Shown: piece by piece, positions 1-10,009 of the stretch | Layout: every line of letters begins with the position of its first letter | Position numbering within the stretch: the stretch's first letter is position 1 | Source of the DNA: Aeromonas fluvialis | GTDB lineage: Bacteria > Pseudomonadota > Gammaproteobacteria > Enterobacterales > Aeromonadaceae | Assembly: GCF_000819885.1 (NCBI RefSeq) | Contig: NZ_CDBO01000068.1 | Location: 35,878-99,877, forward strand | Reading direction: 5' to 3' | Length of the DNA: 64,000 nt | Program-made: the position numbers and the translations under genes | Notes under the pieces: generated by a model | Told to the model about the DNA's origin: nothing | Databases searched by the model: none | Seen by the model: only the letters and a program-made list of their open reading frames with translations

Positions 1-249
1 TTCGGCAAGCTGATGATGCAGCGCCCCAACATCCTGATCATGGATGAGCCGACCAACCACCTGGACATGGAATCTATCGAATCCTTGAACCTGGCCCTCG
101 AGATGTATAAGGGTACCCTGATCTTCGTCTCCCACGACCGCGAATTCGTCTCCTCTCTGGCGACCCGCATCCTCGAGCTGAGCGAAGATGGTATCCGCGA
201 CTTCGGCGGCACCTACGAGGATTACCTGCGTACTCTGGGCGTGGTGTAA
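1..249 (+). CDS. ybiT: ABC-F family ATPase, YbiT-like (3' end only)
   Basis: The last 82 codons of a gene that begins before the window. ABC-F proteins are soluble twin-ATPase factors that act on the ribosome rather than as transporters. What is visible is the end of the second nucleotide-binding domain: Walker B ([12 protein letters not shown]), the switch histidine (FVSHDREFV) and a C-terminal stretch ending [13 protein letters not shown]. This tail closely resembles E. coli YbiT as I remember it, more than EttA or Uup. The frame is open from base 1, and the stop at 247-249 is followed by an intrinsic terminator. The family is certain; the YbiT assignment rests on the C-terminus alone. Confidence 0.88.
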   Translation, partial: FGKLMMQRPNILIMDEPTNHLDMESIESLNLALEMYKGTLIFVSHDREFVSSLATRILELSEDGIRDFGGTYEDYLRTLGVV

Positions 250-277
250 CGTCACCCTGCTCTTACCCGCAATGATC

Positions 278-303
278 AACCGGCACTTGGTGCCGGTTTT
301 TTT
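278..303 (+). terminator. Intrinsic terminator of the ybiT-like gene
   Basis: A 9-bp perfect stem (278-286 with 290-298, core ACCGGCAC/GTGCCGGT) with a 3-base loop runs into a seven-T tract at 297-303. It lies 29 bases after the stop codon. Confidence 0.9.
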
Positions 304-314
304 ATATTCCCTGT

Positions 315-1060
315 TTATGTTGCCCATGGTAGTGGGGCGCAAGCACAAAGCCACTTCGTAGTCTTGTGCTCCGTCACGCTATAGCCCAGGGACTTCCGCT
401 CCCATGGCCTCGCCACCGCGATCTTCTGCACATTCACCTGTAGCTTCAGCTTCCTCTCCAAGAACTCGCTGATCTCCTTCAGTAGATGCTCTCCCGCTTT
501 GCGGCTGTGGCCTACATATAAGTTGCAGTCGTCTGCGTAGCGGCAGACGTGGTGCCCACGTCTTTCCTGCTCCGCCCTTGACGAGTTCTGCTCGTCTCCT
601 GCGTTCATGGTCACGGTGGCCTGGGCTTTTGTGCGTCATTAATCAACATCGAGTATTCATTGTCCTAATCACGGTTAATCATGTTCGGTCCTTCGTGCTG
701 GCGGTTGCCCATCACTACTACGGCTTCGGCTGACTTCTGCATACCCATCCCGACACCTCCCGATGTCAGTAGCACCATGGCAGGTGTGTGCAGACCTCCC
801 GAGGTAATTCGCGCGACCTTCCTGCTTATGCCTGTCGGCTTTACGTCGTAACGTTCCGTGCAAGTATTGGGCGTTGACGATACTGGCCGCCTTGCCCCGT
901 TACGCCGCCTCAGCCGCTTGCTGTTCGTCAGGCCAGCATTTTGCCTTCGGCTTCCTTCAGATGTCACCTCGCGGTGAACACCTTTGCCGGGTGTGTAGAG
1001 GACTTACACCTCCAAGTCATCCTGTCACCACCACAGTGACCGGATAGCGCCATGCTCGGC
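315..1060 (-). mobile_element. Degraded group II intron with reverse transcriptase remnant
   Basis: The space between the ybiT-like gene and ppiD holds a broken retroelement on the minus strand. From about 1060 down to 660 is GC-rich, non-coding, ribozyme-like sequence. At 614-315 an open frame carries a reverse transcriptase fragment: ERRGH, then the catalytic RYADDCNLYV block, then KLKLQVN and a SLGYSVT block, as in LtrA-type maturases. The N-terminal two thirds of the enzyme and the maturase/C-terminal part are missing, and no 3' intron end (domains V/VI) could be recognised. Its 5' end lies about 10 bases past the T-tract of the ppiD terminator, the kind of site favoured by class C group II introns. 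The class assignment is inference, and both ends are approximate. It is certainly inactive. Confidence 0.78.
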
Positions 1061-1070
1061 GTACCAGATA

Positions 1071-1098
1071 AAAAAACGGCTCCATTAAGGAGCCGTTT
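1071..1098 (-). terminator. Intrinsic terminator of ppiD
   Basis: A 10-bp perfect stem (1074-1083 with 1089-1098, AAACGGCTCC) with a 5-base loop, followed on the minus strand by a run of T down to 1071. It lies just beyond the ppiD stop at 1118. Confidence 0.9.
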
Positions 1099-1117
1099 CA
1101 TGAGGTAGCCCTGAGGA

Positions 1118-3031
1118 TTACTCGACAGTCGCTTCCACGCTGGTGAAGTACTCGATCTTGGCTGATTTGCGCAGCTCGTCGATCAGTGACTTGTAATCCA
1201 CCTGCGCCTTGCCCTGACCCAGCTGACCTTGCAGCATGGCGGCCATCCCAGATGCTGCCGCCGGGACATTCACCTTGTCCAGCGCAACCACCACACGGTC
1301 ACCGTTGGCCTCGGCAACCAGCGCCACGCTCGGCTTGCCGTCGATCGGATGGGGCAGCGTAAACGCCTGGGCAATCAGATTCTGATCAAGCTGACGATCG
1401 AAGCGGGCCACCCCTTTGTGGGTCTCCACTTTCAGACTGAGCGCAGTCAGATCGTCATTGATGCTCTCACCGACTTTCAGCTTGTCCAGCAGGCCCTGAG
1501 CCTTGCCACGGGCCACTTCGCTAGCCTTGTCATGCTTGATGGCGGCAATCACCTGCTCTTTCACCTCGGCCAGCGGCTTGACCGCTTTGGGCTTGTGACC
1601 AGTGATGTGCAGTACCAGCGCCTTGCCATCGGAGAGCTCAATCACGTCGGAGTTGGTGTTGTCATCACGCAACTGCTCGGAGAACGCCACGGAGAGCACC
1701 TTGGGATCGTTCAGCGAAGCCGGGGCAGTCGCCTGGGTGAAGTAATCACTAGACTCAACCTTCATTCCCATGGCCTCGGCGGTCATGTCCAGCGAATCCG
1801 GGTTTTCGAAGCTGTTGTCAGCCATCTTCTGCTGCTCGGCGAAGAATTTCTCCTTGGCCTTGTCAGCTTGCAGACGAGTGATGGTCTCTTCCTTCACATC
1901 GGCAAACGGTTTGGTCTGGGCAGCTTCAACGCCGAGCAGCTTGATGATGTGGAAACCGAACGGGCTCTTCACCACGCCGGAAAGATCCCCCGCCTTGGCC
2001 AGGGCAAAGGCGGCTTTCTCGAAGGCCGGATCCATCACCCCTTTCTCGAACCAGTCCAGCTCGCCGCCTTTTTTGGCAGAGAAGGTATCGGAAGAGTCAG
2101 CTTTGGCCAGTGCTGCGAAATCTTCACCCGCCTTGGCCTTGGCCAGCACGGTTTCTGCTTGCTGCTCAGCCGCTTTCTCGTCCTTGCCAAACGGGATCAG
2201 GATATGCGCTACTTGACGACGCTCGGCACGCTGGAACAGATCCTGGTGCTGATCATAGTAATCCTGGGCATCCTGCTCGGTGACCTTGATATCCTTGGCG
2301 AGGTTGGCGGCGTCCAGCAGCAAATAGTCGACCTTGACCTGCTCGTCGTTCATGAAACGGGCGCCATTGGTCTTGTAATACTGCTCCAGCTCGTTGTCGG
2401 AGACCTGAACATCGGCCATGTAGTTGGCGGCAGCCAGACGCACCAGACGCAGATCGCGCGTCTGGTTATAAAGCTTGTCGAGCTGCTCCGCTTCCCCCTT
2501 GAGGGAGAATTCGGTGCCCAGCAGCGCCCCCATCAGCTGTTGACGCACCATGTCCTGACGCAGAGAGTCACGGAACATCTCCGGCGTCATACCGGCACGA
2601 CGGATCAACTGCAGATAGCGGTCATTGTTGAACTTGCCGTTTTCAGCAAACTCCGGCATAGCCACGATGGCTTGCTTGATCTGTTCGTCGCTGATGCGCA
2701 GACCCAGTTCACGGGCCTTGCTGTCCAGCAGGGCCTGATCGATCAGCCGATCCAGCACGCCGCGGCGGAACTGTTTCATGTAATCGGGGTTCGTGGCCAG
2801 CTGGCTAAAGGCCTCTCCCATCTGGGATTCCATGCGGGCGCGCTCGTTACGGTAGGCATTTTCCAGTGCCGCAGCACTGATCTCGGTGCCATTGACGGCG
2901 GCGGGGGCGGTACGGGCCGGGCCGTTCAGGTAACTACCTACACCAGCCAAGGCAAAGGAGAGGATGATCAGGCCCAAGATAACCTTGGCTACCTTGCCCT
3001 GCGCCCCTTCGCGTAGTTTATCCAACATCAT
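1118..3031 (-). CDS. ppiD: Periplasmic folding chaperone PpiD
   Basis: A membrane-anchored SurA-like chaperone that contacts proteins leaving the Sec translocon. The 637-residue product has one N-terminal membrane anchor (about residues 17-35, VAKVILGLIILSFALAG), a SurA_N-like helical region and a parvulin-type domain (about 270-360, with ERRQVAHILIPF and SPFGFHIIKL), matching the 623-residue E. coli protein in layout. The start MMLDKLREG at 3031 was chosen because it aligns with E. coli MMDSLRTAA and has a GGGAG tract upstream. The frame continues open for 25 codons upstream, into the hupB terminator, which makes a longer start unlikely. It is the last gene of the tig-clpP-clpX-lon-hupB-ppiD series, with its own terminator. 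Parvulin domains in PpiD are generally poor isomerases, so catalysis should not be assumed. Confidence 0.96.
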   Translation of the reverse strand: MMLDKLREGAQGKVAKVILGLIILSFALAGVGSYLNGPARTAPAAVNGTEISAAALENAYRNERARMESQMGEAFSQLATNPDYMKQFRRGVLDRLIDQALLDSKARELGLRISDEQIKQAIVAMPEFAENGKFNNDRYLQLIRRAGMTPEMFRDSLRQDMVRQQLMGALLGTEFSLKGEAEQLDKLYNQTRDLRLVRLAAANYMADVQVSDNELEQYYKTNGARFMNDEQVKVDYLLLDAANLAKDIKVTEQDAQDYYDQHQDLFQRAERRQVAHILIPFGKDEKAAEQQAETVLAKAKAGEDFAALAKADSSDTFSAKKGGELDWFEKGVMDPAFEKAAFALAKAGDLSGVVKSPFGFHIIKLLGVEAAQTKPFADVKEETITRLQADKAKEKFFAEQQKMADNSFENPDSLDMTAEAMGMKVESSDYFTQATAPASLNDPKVLSVAFSEQLRDDNTNSDVIELSDGKALVLHITGHKPKAVKPLAEVKEQVIAAIKHDKASEVARGKAQGLLDKLKVGESINDDLTALSLKVETHKGVARFDRQLDQNLIAQAFTLPHPIDGKPSVALVAEANGDRVVVALDKVNVPAAASGMAAMLQGQLGQGKAQVDYKSLIDELRKSAKIEYFTSVEATVE

Positions 3032-3071
3032 GTTTGTACTTATGCTCCCGAACTCGATGGGCGTAAACAAT

Positions 3072-3100
3072 AAAAAGGCGCACCGATTGCGATGCGCCTT
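3072..3100 (-). terminator. Intrinsic terminator of hupB
   Basis: An 8-bp stem (3075-3082 with 3093-3100, AAGGCGCA/TGCGCCTT) and 10-base loop, followed on the minus strand by five T. It separates hupB from ppiD, so ppiD probably has its own promoter or relies on read-through. Confidence 0.85.
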
Positions 3101-3181
3101 GGTCAATCAGTATGAGAGAAGACTCTCTAACTTGTCTGGTCTGCGACCAAGGACGGTAGCCGACGTATATCAGCGTCCAGA

Positions 3182-3454
3182 TTAGTTAACAGCGTCTTTC
3201 AGGGCCTTGCCGGCTTTGAAGGCAGGAACTTTACCAGCAGCGATTTCGATGGTCGCGCCTGTTTGCGGGTTACGGCCAGAACGGGCAGCGCGTTCGCGCA
3301 CAGCGAAGGTACCGAAACCAACCAGAGCAACCTGGTCACCCTCTTTCAGTGCTTCACCAACAGCATCAATGAAAGCATCCAGCGCACGGCCAGCAGCGGC
3401 TTTGGAGATATCAGCACCGTCTGCAATCTTGTCAATCAGTTGAGATTTATTCAC
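3182..3454 (-). CDS. hupB: DNA-binding protein HU-beta
   Basis: A small histone-like nucleoid protein that bends DNA as a homo- or heterodimer. The 90-residue length is exactly that of the family. The sequence runs [18 protein letters not shown], has [13 protein letters not shown] before the DNA-wrapping arm, and the arm carries the GRNPQTG signature. The start codon is GTG at 3454, since the next in-frame ATG would remove the conserved first helix; an AAGGGGAA ribosome-binding site lies upstream. The gene sits between lon and ppiD as in E. coli. Confidence 0.98.
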   Translation of the reverse strand: MNKSQLIDKIADGADISKAAAGRALDAFIDAVGEALKEGDQVALVGFGTFAVRERAARSGRNPQTGATIEIAAGKVPAFKAGKALKDAVN

Positions 3455-3520
3455 TCTTATATTCCCCTTTTATCGAACATCGCTGCGGCGCCGATTTCCC
3501 TGGCCACAACAAGTGGAGGT

Positions 3521-3549
3521 TTTATAGCAAGCCTCCTGATCAGTTGCAA
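3521..3549 (-). promoter_or_regulatory. Sigma-70 promoter of hupB
   Basis: On the minus strand there is TTGCAA (3549-3544), 17 bases, then TATAAA (3526-3521), about 67 bases before the hupB GTG. Spacing and hexamers are near consensus, so hupB can be transcribed independently of lon. Confidence 0.7.
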
Positions 3550-3694
3550 GTGACAATCTGGCGCAAACCCGCGCCACACAACGCATTGCGACTCATCACG
3601 AGTACCCGATCGGTGGTCAAGGCTACTTCCGTTATCAGACGCATGCAAGCCTTAACCACCCACCGAATGCGCCAAATTTGCGGCGCATCAACAT

Positions 3695-6049
3695 TTACAC
3701 AGCAGAAACCCGTTCAAACCCCTGCGGATTCTCCTGCAACGCCAGTTCCAGCACCTCGTCAATCCAGCGAACCGGATAAATTTCAAGGTCTTGTTTGACG
3801 TTGGCCGGGATCTCCTCGAGGTCACGCTCGTTCTCTTTCGGAATAAGCACTCGCTTGATGCCGCCACGATGCGCTGCCAGCAACTTCTCCTTGAGACCAC
3901 CGATGGGCAGCACTTCGCCGCGCAGGGTGATCTCTCCTGTCATCGCCACATCAGCACGAACCGGATTACCGGTCAAGCTGGAGACCAGGGCGGTACACAT
4001 GGCGATACCGGCGCTCGGACCATCTTTCGGGGTTGCCCCTTCCGGCACGTGCACATGGATATCGCGCTTCTCATAGAAGTCCGCATTAATGCGCAGCTTC
4101 TCGGCACGGGTCCGCACCACCGTCATGGCAGCCTGGATGGACTCCTGCATCACTTCACCGAGAGAGCCGGTATAAGTGAGCTTGCCCTTACCCGGCATGT
4201 TGGTGGTTTCGATGGTGAGCAGATCGCCCCCCACTTCGGTCCACGCCAGACCACACACCTGGCCAATCTGGTTCTGATCGGTCGCCTTACCGTAGTCAAA
4301 GCGCTGAACCCCGAGGAACTCCTTGAGGTTCTCCTGGTTGACCAGAACATGCTTGATGCTCTTGTCCAGTAGGATGCGTTTGACCGCCTTGCGACAGATC
4401 TTGGAGATTTCGCGCTCCAGGCTGCGTACCCCCGCCTCGCGGGTGTAGTAACGGATCACACCGATCAAAGCGGAATCCTCGATGGTGATCTCGGACTCTT
4501 TCAAGCCGTTACGCTGGATCTGCTTGGCAACCAGATGCTGCTTGGCAATGTTGAGCTTCTCATCTTCCGTGTAACCGGAGAGACGGATCACTTCCATCCG
4601 GTCCAGTAAGGGGCCCGGTATGTTCATGGAGTTGGAGGTGGCCACGAACATCACGTCCGACAGGTCATAGTCCACTTCCAGGTAGTGATCGTTGAAGCTG
4701 TTGTTCTGCTCCGGATCCAGCACTTCCAGCAGCGCAGAGGCGGGATCACCGCGCATGTCCGAGCTCATCTTGTCGATCTCGTCGAGCAGGAACAGCGGAT
4801 TCTTCACGCCGACTTTCGCCATCTTCTGGATGAGCTTGCCCGGCATGGAACCTATGTAGGTGCGGCGATGACCGCGGATCTCCGCCTCGTCACGCACGCC
4901 CCCTAAGGCCATACGCACGTATTTGCGACCGGTCGCCTTGGCAATGGATTGGCCCAGCGAGGTCTTGCCCACACCGGGAGGTCCAACCAAACAGAGGATG
5001 GGGCCCTTGAGCTTGTTCACCCGCGCCTGTACCGCCAGATATTCGAGGATGCGATCCTTGACCTTTTCAAGGCCATAGTGATCGGCATCCAGCACCTCTT
5101 GCGCCTTGCCCAAGTCTTTCTTGACCTTGGAGCGCACCTTCCACGGCACCTGTACCATCCAGTCCACATAGCTGCGAACCACGGTAGCCTCGGCGGACAT
5201 GGGAGACATCATCTTCAGCTTGGCAAGCTCGGCCAGGGCCTTTTCACGAGCGTCTTCCGGCATGCCCGCCTCTTCAATCTTGCGATTGAGGGCTTCAAAC
5301 TCGTCCGGACTATCTTCCAGCTCACCCAGCTCTTTCTGGATGGCCTTCATCTGCTCGTTGAGGTAATACTCGCGCTGGCTCTTCTCCATCTGCTTCTTGA
5401 CGCGCGTGCGGATGCGTTTCTCGACCTGCAACAGGTCAATCTCCGACTCCATCATCGCCATCAGGAATTCGATGCGCTCGGAGACGGAGACAATTTCCAG
5501 CACCTTCTGCTTGTCTTCCAGCTTGAGCGGCATGTGGGCGGCCATGGTATCGGCCAGACGCGCCGCATCATCGATCGCCGAAATCGAGGTGAGTACCTCC
5601 GGCGGGATCTTCTTGTTAAGCTTGATATAGCCTTCAAACTGACCGATGGCGGAACGAACCAGGACTTCCTGATCCTTGTCGTCAATAGCCTTGGAAGGGA
5701 TGTACTGGGCCTCGCAGACAAAGAAATCCTTGTCGTCGATCATCCGCTCCAGGCGGGCACGCTGTCCCCCCTCTACCAGCACCTTGACGGTGCCATCCGG
5801 TAGCTTGAGCATCTGCAGAATATTGGCCACTGTCCCGACGGTGAAGATCTCCTCCACGGTCGGCTCATCGGTTGATGCATCCTTCTGGGCCACCAGCAGA
5901 ACTTTCTTGTCCTGCTCCATGGCCGCTTCCAGACAGCGAATGGATTTTTCCCGCCCCACAAAGAGTGGAATGACCATATGGGGGTAAACCACCACGTCAC
6001 GAAGAGGCAGGACGGGAATCTCGATGCGTTCTGAACGCTCTAGGTTCAT
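3695..6049 (-). CDS. lon: ATP-dependent protease Lon
   Basis: A cytosolic homohexameric AAA+ serine protease that degrades misfolded and specific regulatory proteins. The 784-residue length equals E. coli Lon. An N-terminal substrate-binding domain (from [13 protein letters not shown]) is followed by a coiled-coil segment, Walker A (GPPGVGKTS, about 356-364), Walker B ([10 protein letters not shown]) and the protease domain with the catalytic serine in PKDGPSAG and the lysine in GLKEKLLAA. Start ATG 6049 opens [18 protein letters not shown], matching the family N-terminus. It is preceded by a heat-shock promoter and follows clpX with a terminator in between. No clear terminator is seen after lon, so some read-through into hupB is possible. 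Confidence 0.98.
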   Translation of the reverse strand: MNLERSERIEIPVLPLRDVVVYPHMVIPLFVGREKSIRCLEAAMEQDKKVLLVAQKDASTDEPTVEEIFTVGTVANILQMLKLPDGTVKVLVEGGQRARLERMIDDKDFFVCEAQYIPSKAIDDKDQEVLVRSAIGQFEGYIKLNKKIPPEVLTSISAIDDAARLADTMAAHMPLKLEDKQKVLEIVSVSERIEFLMAMMESEIDLLQVEKRIRTRVKKQMEKSQREYYLNEQMKAIQKELGELEDSPDEFEALNRKIEEAGMPEDAREKALAELAKLKMMSPMSAEATVVRSYVDWMVQVPWKVRSKVKKDLGKAQEVLDADHYGLEKVKDRILEYLAVQARVNKLKGPILCLVGPPGVGKTSLGQSIAKATGRKYVRMALGGVRDEAEIRGHRRTYIGSMPGKLIQKMAKVGVKNPLFLLDEIDKMSSDMRGDPASALLEVLDPEQNNSFNDHYLEVDYDLSDVMFVATSNSMNIPGPLLDRMEVIRLSGYTEDEKLNIAKQHLVAKQIQRNGLKESEITIEDSALIGVIRYYTREAGVRSLEREISKICRKAVKRILLDKSIKHVLVNQENLKEFLGVQRFDYGKATDQNQIGQVCGLAWTEVGGDLLTIETTNMPGKGKLTYTGSLGEVMQESIQAAMTVVRTRAEKLRINADFYEKRDIHVHVPEGATPKDGPSAGIAMCTALVSSLTGNPVRADVAMTGEITLRGEVLPIGGLKEKLLAAHRGGIKRVLIPKENERDLEEIPANVKQDLEIYPVRWIDEVLELALQENPQGFERVSAV

Positions 6050-6097
6050 ATATGTCCTCTCGGCTTGTTATACCGTTGGCAAAGCGCTTGGCTGAGT

Positions 6098-6124
6098 ATA
6101 TGGGGGCGCTGAGATGAGATTCAA
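6098..6124 (-). promoter_or_regulatory. Sigma-32 heat-shock promoter of lon
   Basis: The minus strand reads TTGAAT (6124-6119), 13 bases, then CCCCATAT (6105-6098), a close match to the sigma-32 consensus (CTTGAAA, N13-17, CCCCATNT). It lies about 50 bases upstream of the lon ATG, as in E. coli lon. Confidence 0.85.
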
Positions 6125-6135
6125 TCGCCGAAACC

Positions 6136-6171
6136 GCAAAAAGCATGAAAGGGGCAAAAAGCCCCTTTCAT
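6136..6171 (-). terminator. Intrinsic terminator of clpX
   Basis: An 11-bp perfect stem (6145-6155 with 6161-6171, ATGAAAGGGGC) with a 5-base loop, followed on the minus strand by GCTTTTTGC. It lies about 20 bases after the clpX stop. Confidence 0.85.
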
Positions 6172-6190
6172 TTGATTAAAAATCAGACAT

Positions 6191-7465
6191 TTACTCTGAT
6201 GCGGCCGCCTGGGTCTCGGCATTTTCATAGATCATCAGGGGGGCAGAGTCCCCTTTGATCACGGTCTCGTCGATCACCACCTTGCTAACCCCCTCCAGAG
6301 AAGGTAGGTCATACATGGTATCGAGCAGCACGGCTTCCACGATGGAACGCAGGCCGCGGGCGCCGGTTTTGCGCTCCATCGCCTTGCGGGCAATGGCGTG
6401 CAATGCATCTTCACGGAACTCGAGTTCAACCCCTTCCAGATCGAACAATGCAGCATACTGCTTGGTCAGCGCATTTTTCGGCTCTTGCAGGATCTGGATG
6501 AGGGCAGCCTCGTCCAGCTCGGTCAGGGTTGCGACCACCGGCAGACGACCGATGAACTCGGGGATCAGACCGTACTTGATCAGATCTTCCGGCTCCACCT
6601 TGGCGAAGGTCTCGCTCAGGGTCGCCTTGGCATCCTTGGATTTCACCTCGGCACTAAAACCGATACCGGTTCCTTTCACGGAACGCTGCTCGATCACCTT
6701 GTCCAGACCGGCAAAGGCACCGCCACAGATGAAGAGGATCTTGGAGGTATCTACCTGCAAGAACTCTTGCTGCGGATGCTTGCGACCACCTTGCGGCGGC
6801 ACGGAAGCAATGGTCCCTTCGATCAGCTTGAGCAGTGCCTGCTGTACCCCTTCCCCGGAGACATCGCGGGTGATGGAGGGGTTGTCCGACTTGCGGGAGA
6901 TCTTGTCGATCTCGTCGATGTAGACGATGCCACGCTGGGCCTTCTCTACGTCGTAGTCGCACTTTTGCAGCAGCTTCTGGATGATGTTCTCTACATCCTC
7001 GCCCACATAACCGGCTTCGGTCAGGGTGGTCGCATCGGCCATGGTGAACGGCACATCCAGCAGACGAGCCAGAGTCTCGGCCAGCAGGGTTTTGCCACTA
7101 CCGGTCGGGCCAATCAGCAGAATGTTGGATTTTCCGAGCTCCACACCACTGTTTTCGCCGCTATTACGCAGACGCTTGTAGTGGTTGTAGACGGCAACGG
7201 CCAACACCTTCTTGGCATACTCCTGCCCGATCACATAGTCATCGAGATGAGCGCGGATCTGATGGGGGGTCGGCAGCTCGTTACCATCTCGCTTGGGGGA
7301 GATCTCACGGATCTCTTCGCGGATGATGTCGTTGCACAGCTCGACACACTCATCGCATATGTAGACGGAAGGGCCAGCGATCAGCTTGCGCACTTCATGC
7401 TGGCTTTTGCCGCAAAAAGAGCAGTAGAGCAGCTTGTCACCCTCACCCTTGCGTTTCTCTGTCAT
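6191..7465 (-). CDS. clpX: ClpX, ATP-dependent unfoldase subunit of ClpXP
   Basis: A hexameric AAA+ unfoldase that recognises tagged substrates and feeds them into ClpP. The 424-residue length equals E. coli ClpX. The N-terminal zinc-binding domain has four cysteines at residues 15, 18, 37 and 40. The AAA+ core shows Walker A ([15 protein letters not shown]), Walker B (IVYIDEIDK) and the ClpP-contacting IGF-type loop (TGIGFSAEV). ATG 7465 has a weak AG-rich site upstream, and the distance to the clpP stop is 70 bases, so the two are probably co-transcribed. It is closed by a strong terminator before lon. Confidence 0.98.
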   Translation of the reverse strand: MTEKRKGEGDKLLYCSFCGKSQHEVRKLIAGPSVYICDECVELCNDIIREEIREISPKRDGNELPTPHQIRAHLDDYVIGQEYAKKVLAVAVYNHYKRLRNSGENSGVELGKSNILLIGPTGSGKTLLAETLARLLDVPFTMADATTLTEAGYVGEDVENIIQKLLQKCDYDVEKAQRGIVYIDEIDKISRKSDNPSITRDVSGEGVQQALLKLIEGTIASVPPQGGRKHPQQEFLQVDTSKILFICGGAFAGLDKVIEQRSVKGTGIGFSAEVKSKDAKATLSETFAKVEPEDLIKYGLIPEFIGRLPVVATLTELDEAALIQILQEPKNALTKQYAALFDLEGVELEFREDALHAIARKAMERKTGARGLRSIVEAVLLDTMYDLPSLEGVSKVVIDETVIKGDSAPLMIYENAETQAAASE

Positions 7466-7535
7466 TCAGCAACCTCGTTTTATCAATAGAGGATGGATCG
7501 GCCTGTTGAGTTTACAACAGACCGGGACACCCTGC

Positions 7536-8159
7536 TCAGCTACGCTGGCTCAGAACACCGTCTACCAGACCATAGGCCACGGCCTGCTCGGCGGACATGA
7601 AGTTGTCGCGATCGGTATCACGCTCAATGGTAGCAATCTCCTGACCGGTGTGGAACGCCAAACGATCGTTCAAGGTATTCTTGATCTTCAGGATCTCCTG
7701 GGCATGGATCTGAATATCAGATGCCTGACCCTGGAAGCCGCCCAGCGGCTGGTGGATCATCACCCGGGCACTCGGCAGACAGAAACGCTTGCCCTTGGCA
7801 CCCGCAGCCAGCAGGAAGGCCCCCATGGAGCAGGCCTGACCCATACAGATGGTGCTGACATCCGGCTTGATGAACTGCATGGTGTCATAAATTGACATAC
7901 CGGCAGTCACCGAACCACCCGGTGAGTTGATGTAGATATAGATGTCCTTGTCCGGGTTCTCGGACTCAAGGAACAGCAACTGAGCCACCACCAGATTGGC
8001 CATCTGATCTTCGACCTGACCGGTCAGGAAGATCACCCGCTCTTTCAGCAGACGGGAATAGATGTCGTAGGAACGCTCCCCCTTTGCGGTCTGCTCTACC
8101 ACCATAGGGATGAGTGCATTGCGCGGGGATTCCGTTACATCATTATAGTTTTTATACAT
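7536..8159 (-). CDS. clpP: ClpP, ATP-dependent Clp protease proteolytic subunit
   Basis: A serine peptidase forming the tetradecameric chamber of ClpXP and ClpAP. The 207 residues align without gaps to E. coli ClpP, placing the catalytic triad at Ser111 (GQACSMGAF), His136 (VMIHQPLGG) and Asp185 (ERDTDRD). The first residues ([14 protein letters not shown]) differ from E. coli and are expected to be a processed propeptide, with mature ALIPMVVEQ following. It sits directly upstream of clpX and downstream of tig, separated from tig by a hairpin and a possible promoter of its own. Confidence 0.98.
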   Translation of the reverse strand: MYKNYNDVTESPRNALIPMVVEQTAKGERSYDIYSRLLKERVIFLTGQVEDQMANLVVAQLLFLESENPDKDIYIYINSPGGSVTAGMSIYDTMQFIKPDVSTICMGQACSMGAFLLAAGAKGKRFCLPSARVMIHQPLGGFQGQASDIQIHAQEILKIKNTLNDRLAFHTGQEIATIERDTDRDNFMSAEQAVAYGLVDGVLSQRS

Positions 8160-8176
8160 AAGGCATTGTCCCTAAA

Positions 8177-8211
8177 ATAAAATGGCCCGAGTGGAGATCA
8201 CACGAGCCATT
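8177..8211 (-). terminator. Likely terminator between tig and clpP
   Basis: A near-perfect inverted repeat (AATGGCTCG with CGGGCCATT, one G-T pair) with a roughly 12-base loop is followed on the minus strand by TTATTTT. It lies 35 bases after the tig stop. It probably attenuates rather than fully separates tig from clpPX. Confidence 0.6.
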
Positions 8212-8239
8212 ATACTTAACAGTCTTGACCTTAAGTCAA
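8209..8239 (-). promoter_or_regulatory. Possible clpP promoter
   Basis: The minus strand has TTGACT (8239-8234), a 19-base spacer and a perfect TATAAT (8214-8209). The spacer is longer than ideal, and the -10 touches the start of the tig terminator hairpin, so this is tentative. Confidence 0.4.
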
Positions 8240-8245
8240 ATGTTC

Positions 8246-9556
8246 TTAGGCAGCGGTGCCAGACTTGTTGATCACGTCGTCAAAGGCAACTTCTTTTTCG
8301 GTCACTTGCGCTTTGGAGAGGATCAGGTCGATGGCTTGATCTTCAACTGCCAGGTTACGAACGCCATTCAGCATCTGTTCGTTCTTCTGGTAGTACTCGA
8401 TCACTTCCTTCGGATCTTCGTAGGCAGTCGCCATGGACTCGATGATGCTGGTCACCCGTGCATCGTCAGCCTTGATCTCGTTGGTGCGGATCACGTCGCC
8501 CAGCAGCAGGCCTACGCGTACACGACGCTCGGCTTGAGCCTGGAACAGTTCAGCCGGCAGCTCAGGTGCGTTGCCGCCCTGGAAACCACCGAAGCGCTGC
8601 AGAGCCTGCTGACGCAGGGTGTCGATCTCTTGAGCAACAGCAGCCTTCGGCAGGTCGATCAGGTTGGCTTCAACCAGACCGTTCAGAACCTGCTCTTTCA
8701 CACTGTTTTTCAGGGCTTGAGCCAGTTCGCGCTCCATGTTCTTGCGCACTTCGGCTTTCAGCTCTTCAACAGAACCGCTCTCGATGCCGAAACGCTTGAC
8801 GAACTCTTCGGTCAGCTCAGGCAGGATCTGCTCTTCAACCTTGATCAGCTTGGAAGCGAACTTGGCTTCTTTGCCTTTCAGGTTTTCAGCATGGTAGTCA
8901 GCCGGGAAGGTCACTTCGATGGTGAACTCGTCGCCCGCTTTCTTGCCCAGGATGGCGTCTTCGAAGCCCGGGATCATGCGGCCAGCGCCCAGTACCAGGT
9001 TGAAGCCTTCGGCTTTGCCGCCGTCGAACTCTTCACCGTCAATGGAACCGACGAAGTCCAGAGTAACACGCATCTCATTGGCAGCGGCGGCGTCGACGTC
9101 AGCCCAGGTAGCGTGCTGCTTGCGCAGGGTGTCGATCATGTTGGCCAGATCTTCATCCTTGACAGATGCAACCGGCTTCTCGACCTTGATTGTATCGAGA
9201 CCAGCAACTTCGAACTCCGGGTACACTTCGAACGTGGCAGTGAATTCGAAATCCTGACCTTCCTGGATCTCTTTCGGATCCATGGTCGGGGCACCGGCCG
9301 GGCTCAGTTTGTTCTCGATGATGGCCTTGATGAAGTTGCTCTGCATCATTTCATCAGCAACACGGGCGTGAGCCATGGCGCCGAACATCTTCTTGATGAT
9401 GGCAACCGGAGCCTTGCCAGGACGGAAACCGTCGATACGACGGGTTTTGGCCAGGCCATTCAATTCTTTACGCACAGCGGCGTCTACGGTAGCGGCCGGT
9501 ACAGTGATGGTAAGACGGCGTTCCAGACCCTGGGTTGTCTCTACAGAAACTTGCAT
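8246..9556 (-). CDS. tig: Trigger factor, ribosome-associated chaperone
   Basis: A chaperone that docks at the ribosomal exit tunnel and shields nascent chains. The 436 residues follow the family layout: ribosome-binding N-terminal domain with the signature GFRPGKAP (about residues 43-50), an FKBP-type isomerase domain in the middle, and a helical C-terminal substrate-binding domain. The start [15 protein letters not shown] aligns with E. coli [15 protein letters not shown], with an AGGTAG site upstream. First gene of the tig-clpP-clpX series on the minus strand. Confidence 0.98.
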   Translation of the reverse strand: MQVSVETTQGLERRLTITVPAATVDAAVRKELNGLAKTRRIDGFRPGKAPVAIIKKMFGAMAHARVADEMMQSNFIKAIIENKLSPAGAPTMDPKEIQEGQDFEFTATFEVYPEFEVAGLDTIKVEKPVASVKDEDLANMIDTLRKQHATWADVDAAAANEMRVTLDFVGSIDGEEFDGGKAEGFNLVLGAGRMIPGFEDAILGKKAGDEFTIEVTFPADYHAENLKGKEAKFASKLIKVEEQILPELTEEFVKRFGIESGSVEELKAEVRKNMERELAQALKNSVKEQVLNGLVEANLIDLPKAAVAQEIDTLRQQALQRFGGFQGGNAPELPAELFQAQAERRVRVGLLLGDVIRTNEIKADDARVTSIIESMATAYEDPKEVIEYYQKNEQMLNGVRNLAVEDQAIDLILSKAQVTEKEVAFDDVINKSGTAA

Positions 9557-9677
9557 TCTTCTACCTCGTTCAACTCAGCACTGGGTGCTGACCCTTTATT
9601 GCCCCTGGGCAAAGCCCGGAGTCTTCCTGTTTATAAAGACAACGATATGTCTTTGTGATGAGAAAATATGACGCGGC

Positions 9678-9683
9678 ATTATA
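9678..9683 (-). promoter_or_regulatory. Probable tig promoter (-10 element)
   Basis: A perfect TATAAT on the minus strand about 120 bases upstream of the tig ATG. A convincing -35 hexamer is not seen at 16-18 bases, so the promoter may depend on an activator or on upstream AT-rich DNA. Confidence 0.45.
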
Positions 9684-10009
9684 GCGGCGCACTTTGGTCG
9701 AGTCGAGCCACACATCCCCCACATTGAGCGGCGTGCAAGCACAATTCATGCAAAACTCCCCTTTATATGGGGAGAGAGGGCCCAGACTTCAACCATCACC
9801 TGTCGATTATTTTACGCTGGTTGACCTTTTTTCTGCATAAATCCGGTTGTTCTCTCATATTGAATGCCAAAATGCGGGGAAATTGACCTGTCATCCCCGG
9901 CAACGACTCGATTTATTCCGCCAAATGGCGATTGGGCCAATCAACCGTTGCGTCCCTCCCCCTCCCTCGTTATGGTGGCAACCAAAATGATGTATCTGGA
10001 GTCACTCAC
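9684..10009. other. Intergenic region between tig and yccF
   Basis: About 330 bases without a gene between two divergent genes. The only structure seen is a 6-bp inverted repeat (CTCCCC 9756-9761 with GGGGAG 9769-9774) around an AT core. No RNA gene or further open frame is supported. Confidence 0.5.

Noticed and set aside
1229..3016. Long open frame of 595 codons on the plus strand, antisense to ppiD
   Set aside because: It mirrors ppiD codon by codon, has low-complexity histidine- and leucine-rich translation, no ribosome-binding site and no family similarity.
8225..9658. 477-codon frame antisense to tig, and similar long frames opposite lon, mfd and oppA
   Set aside because: All are shadows produced by GC-rich codon usage of the strong genes on the other strand.
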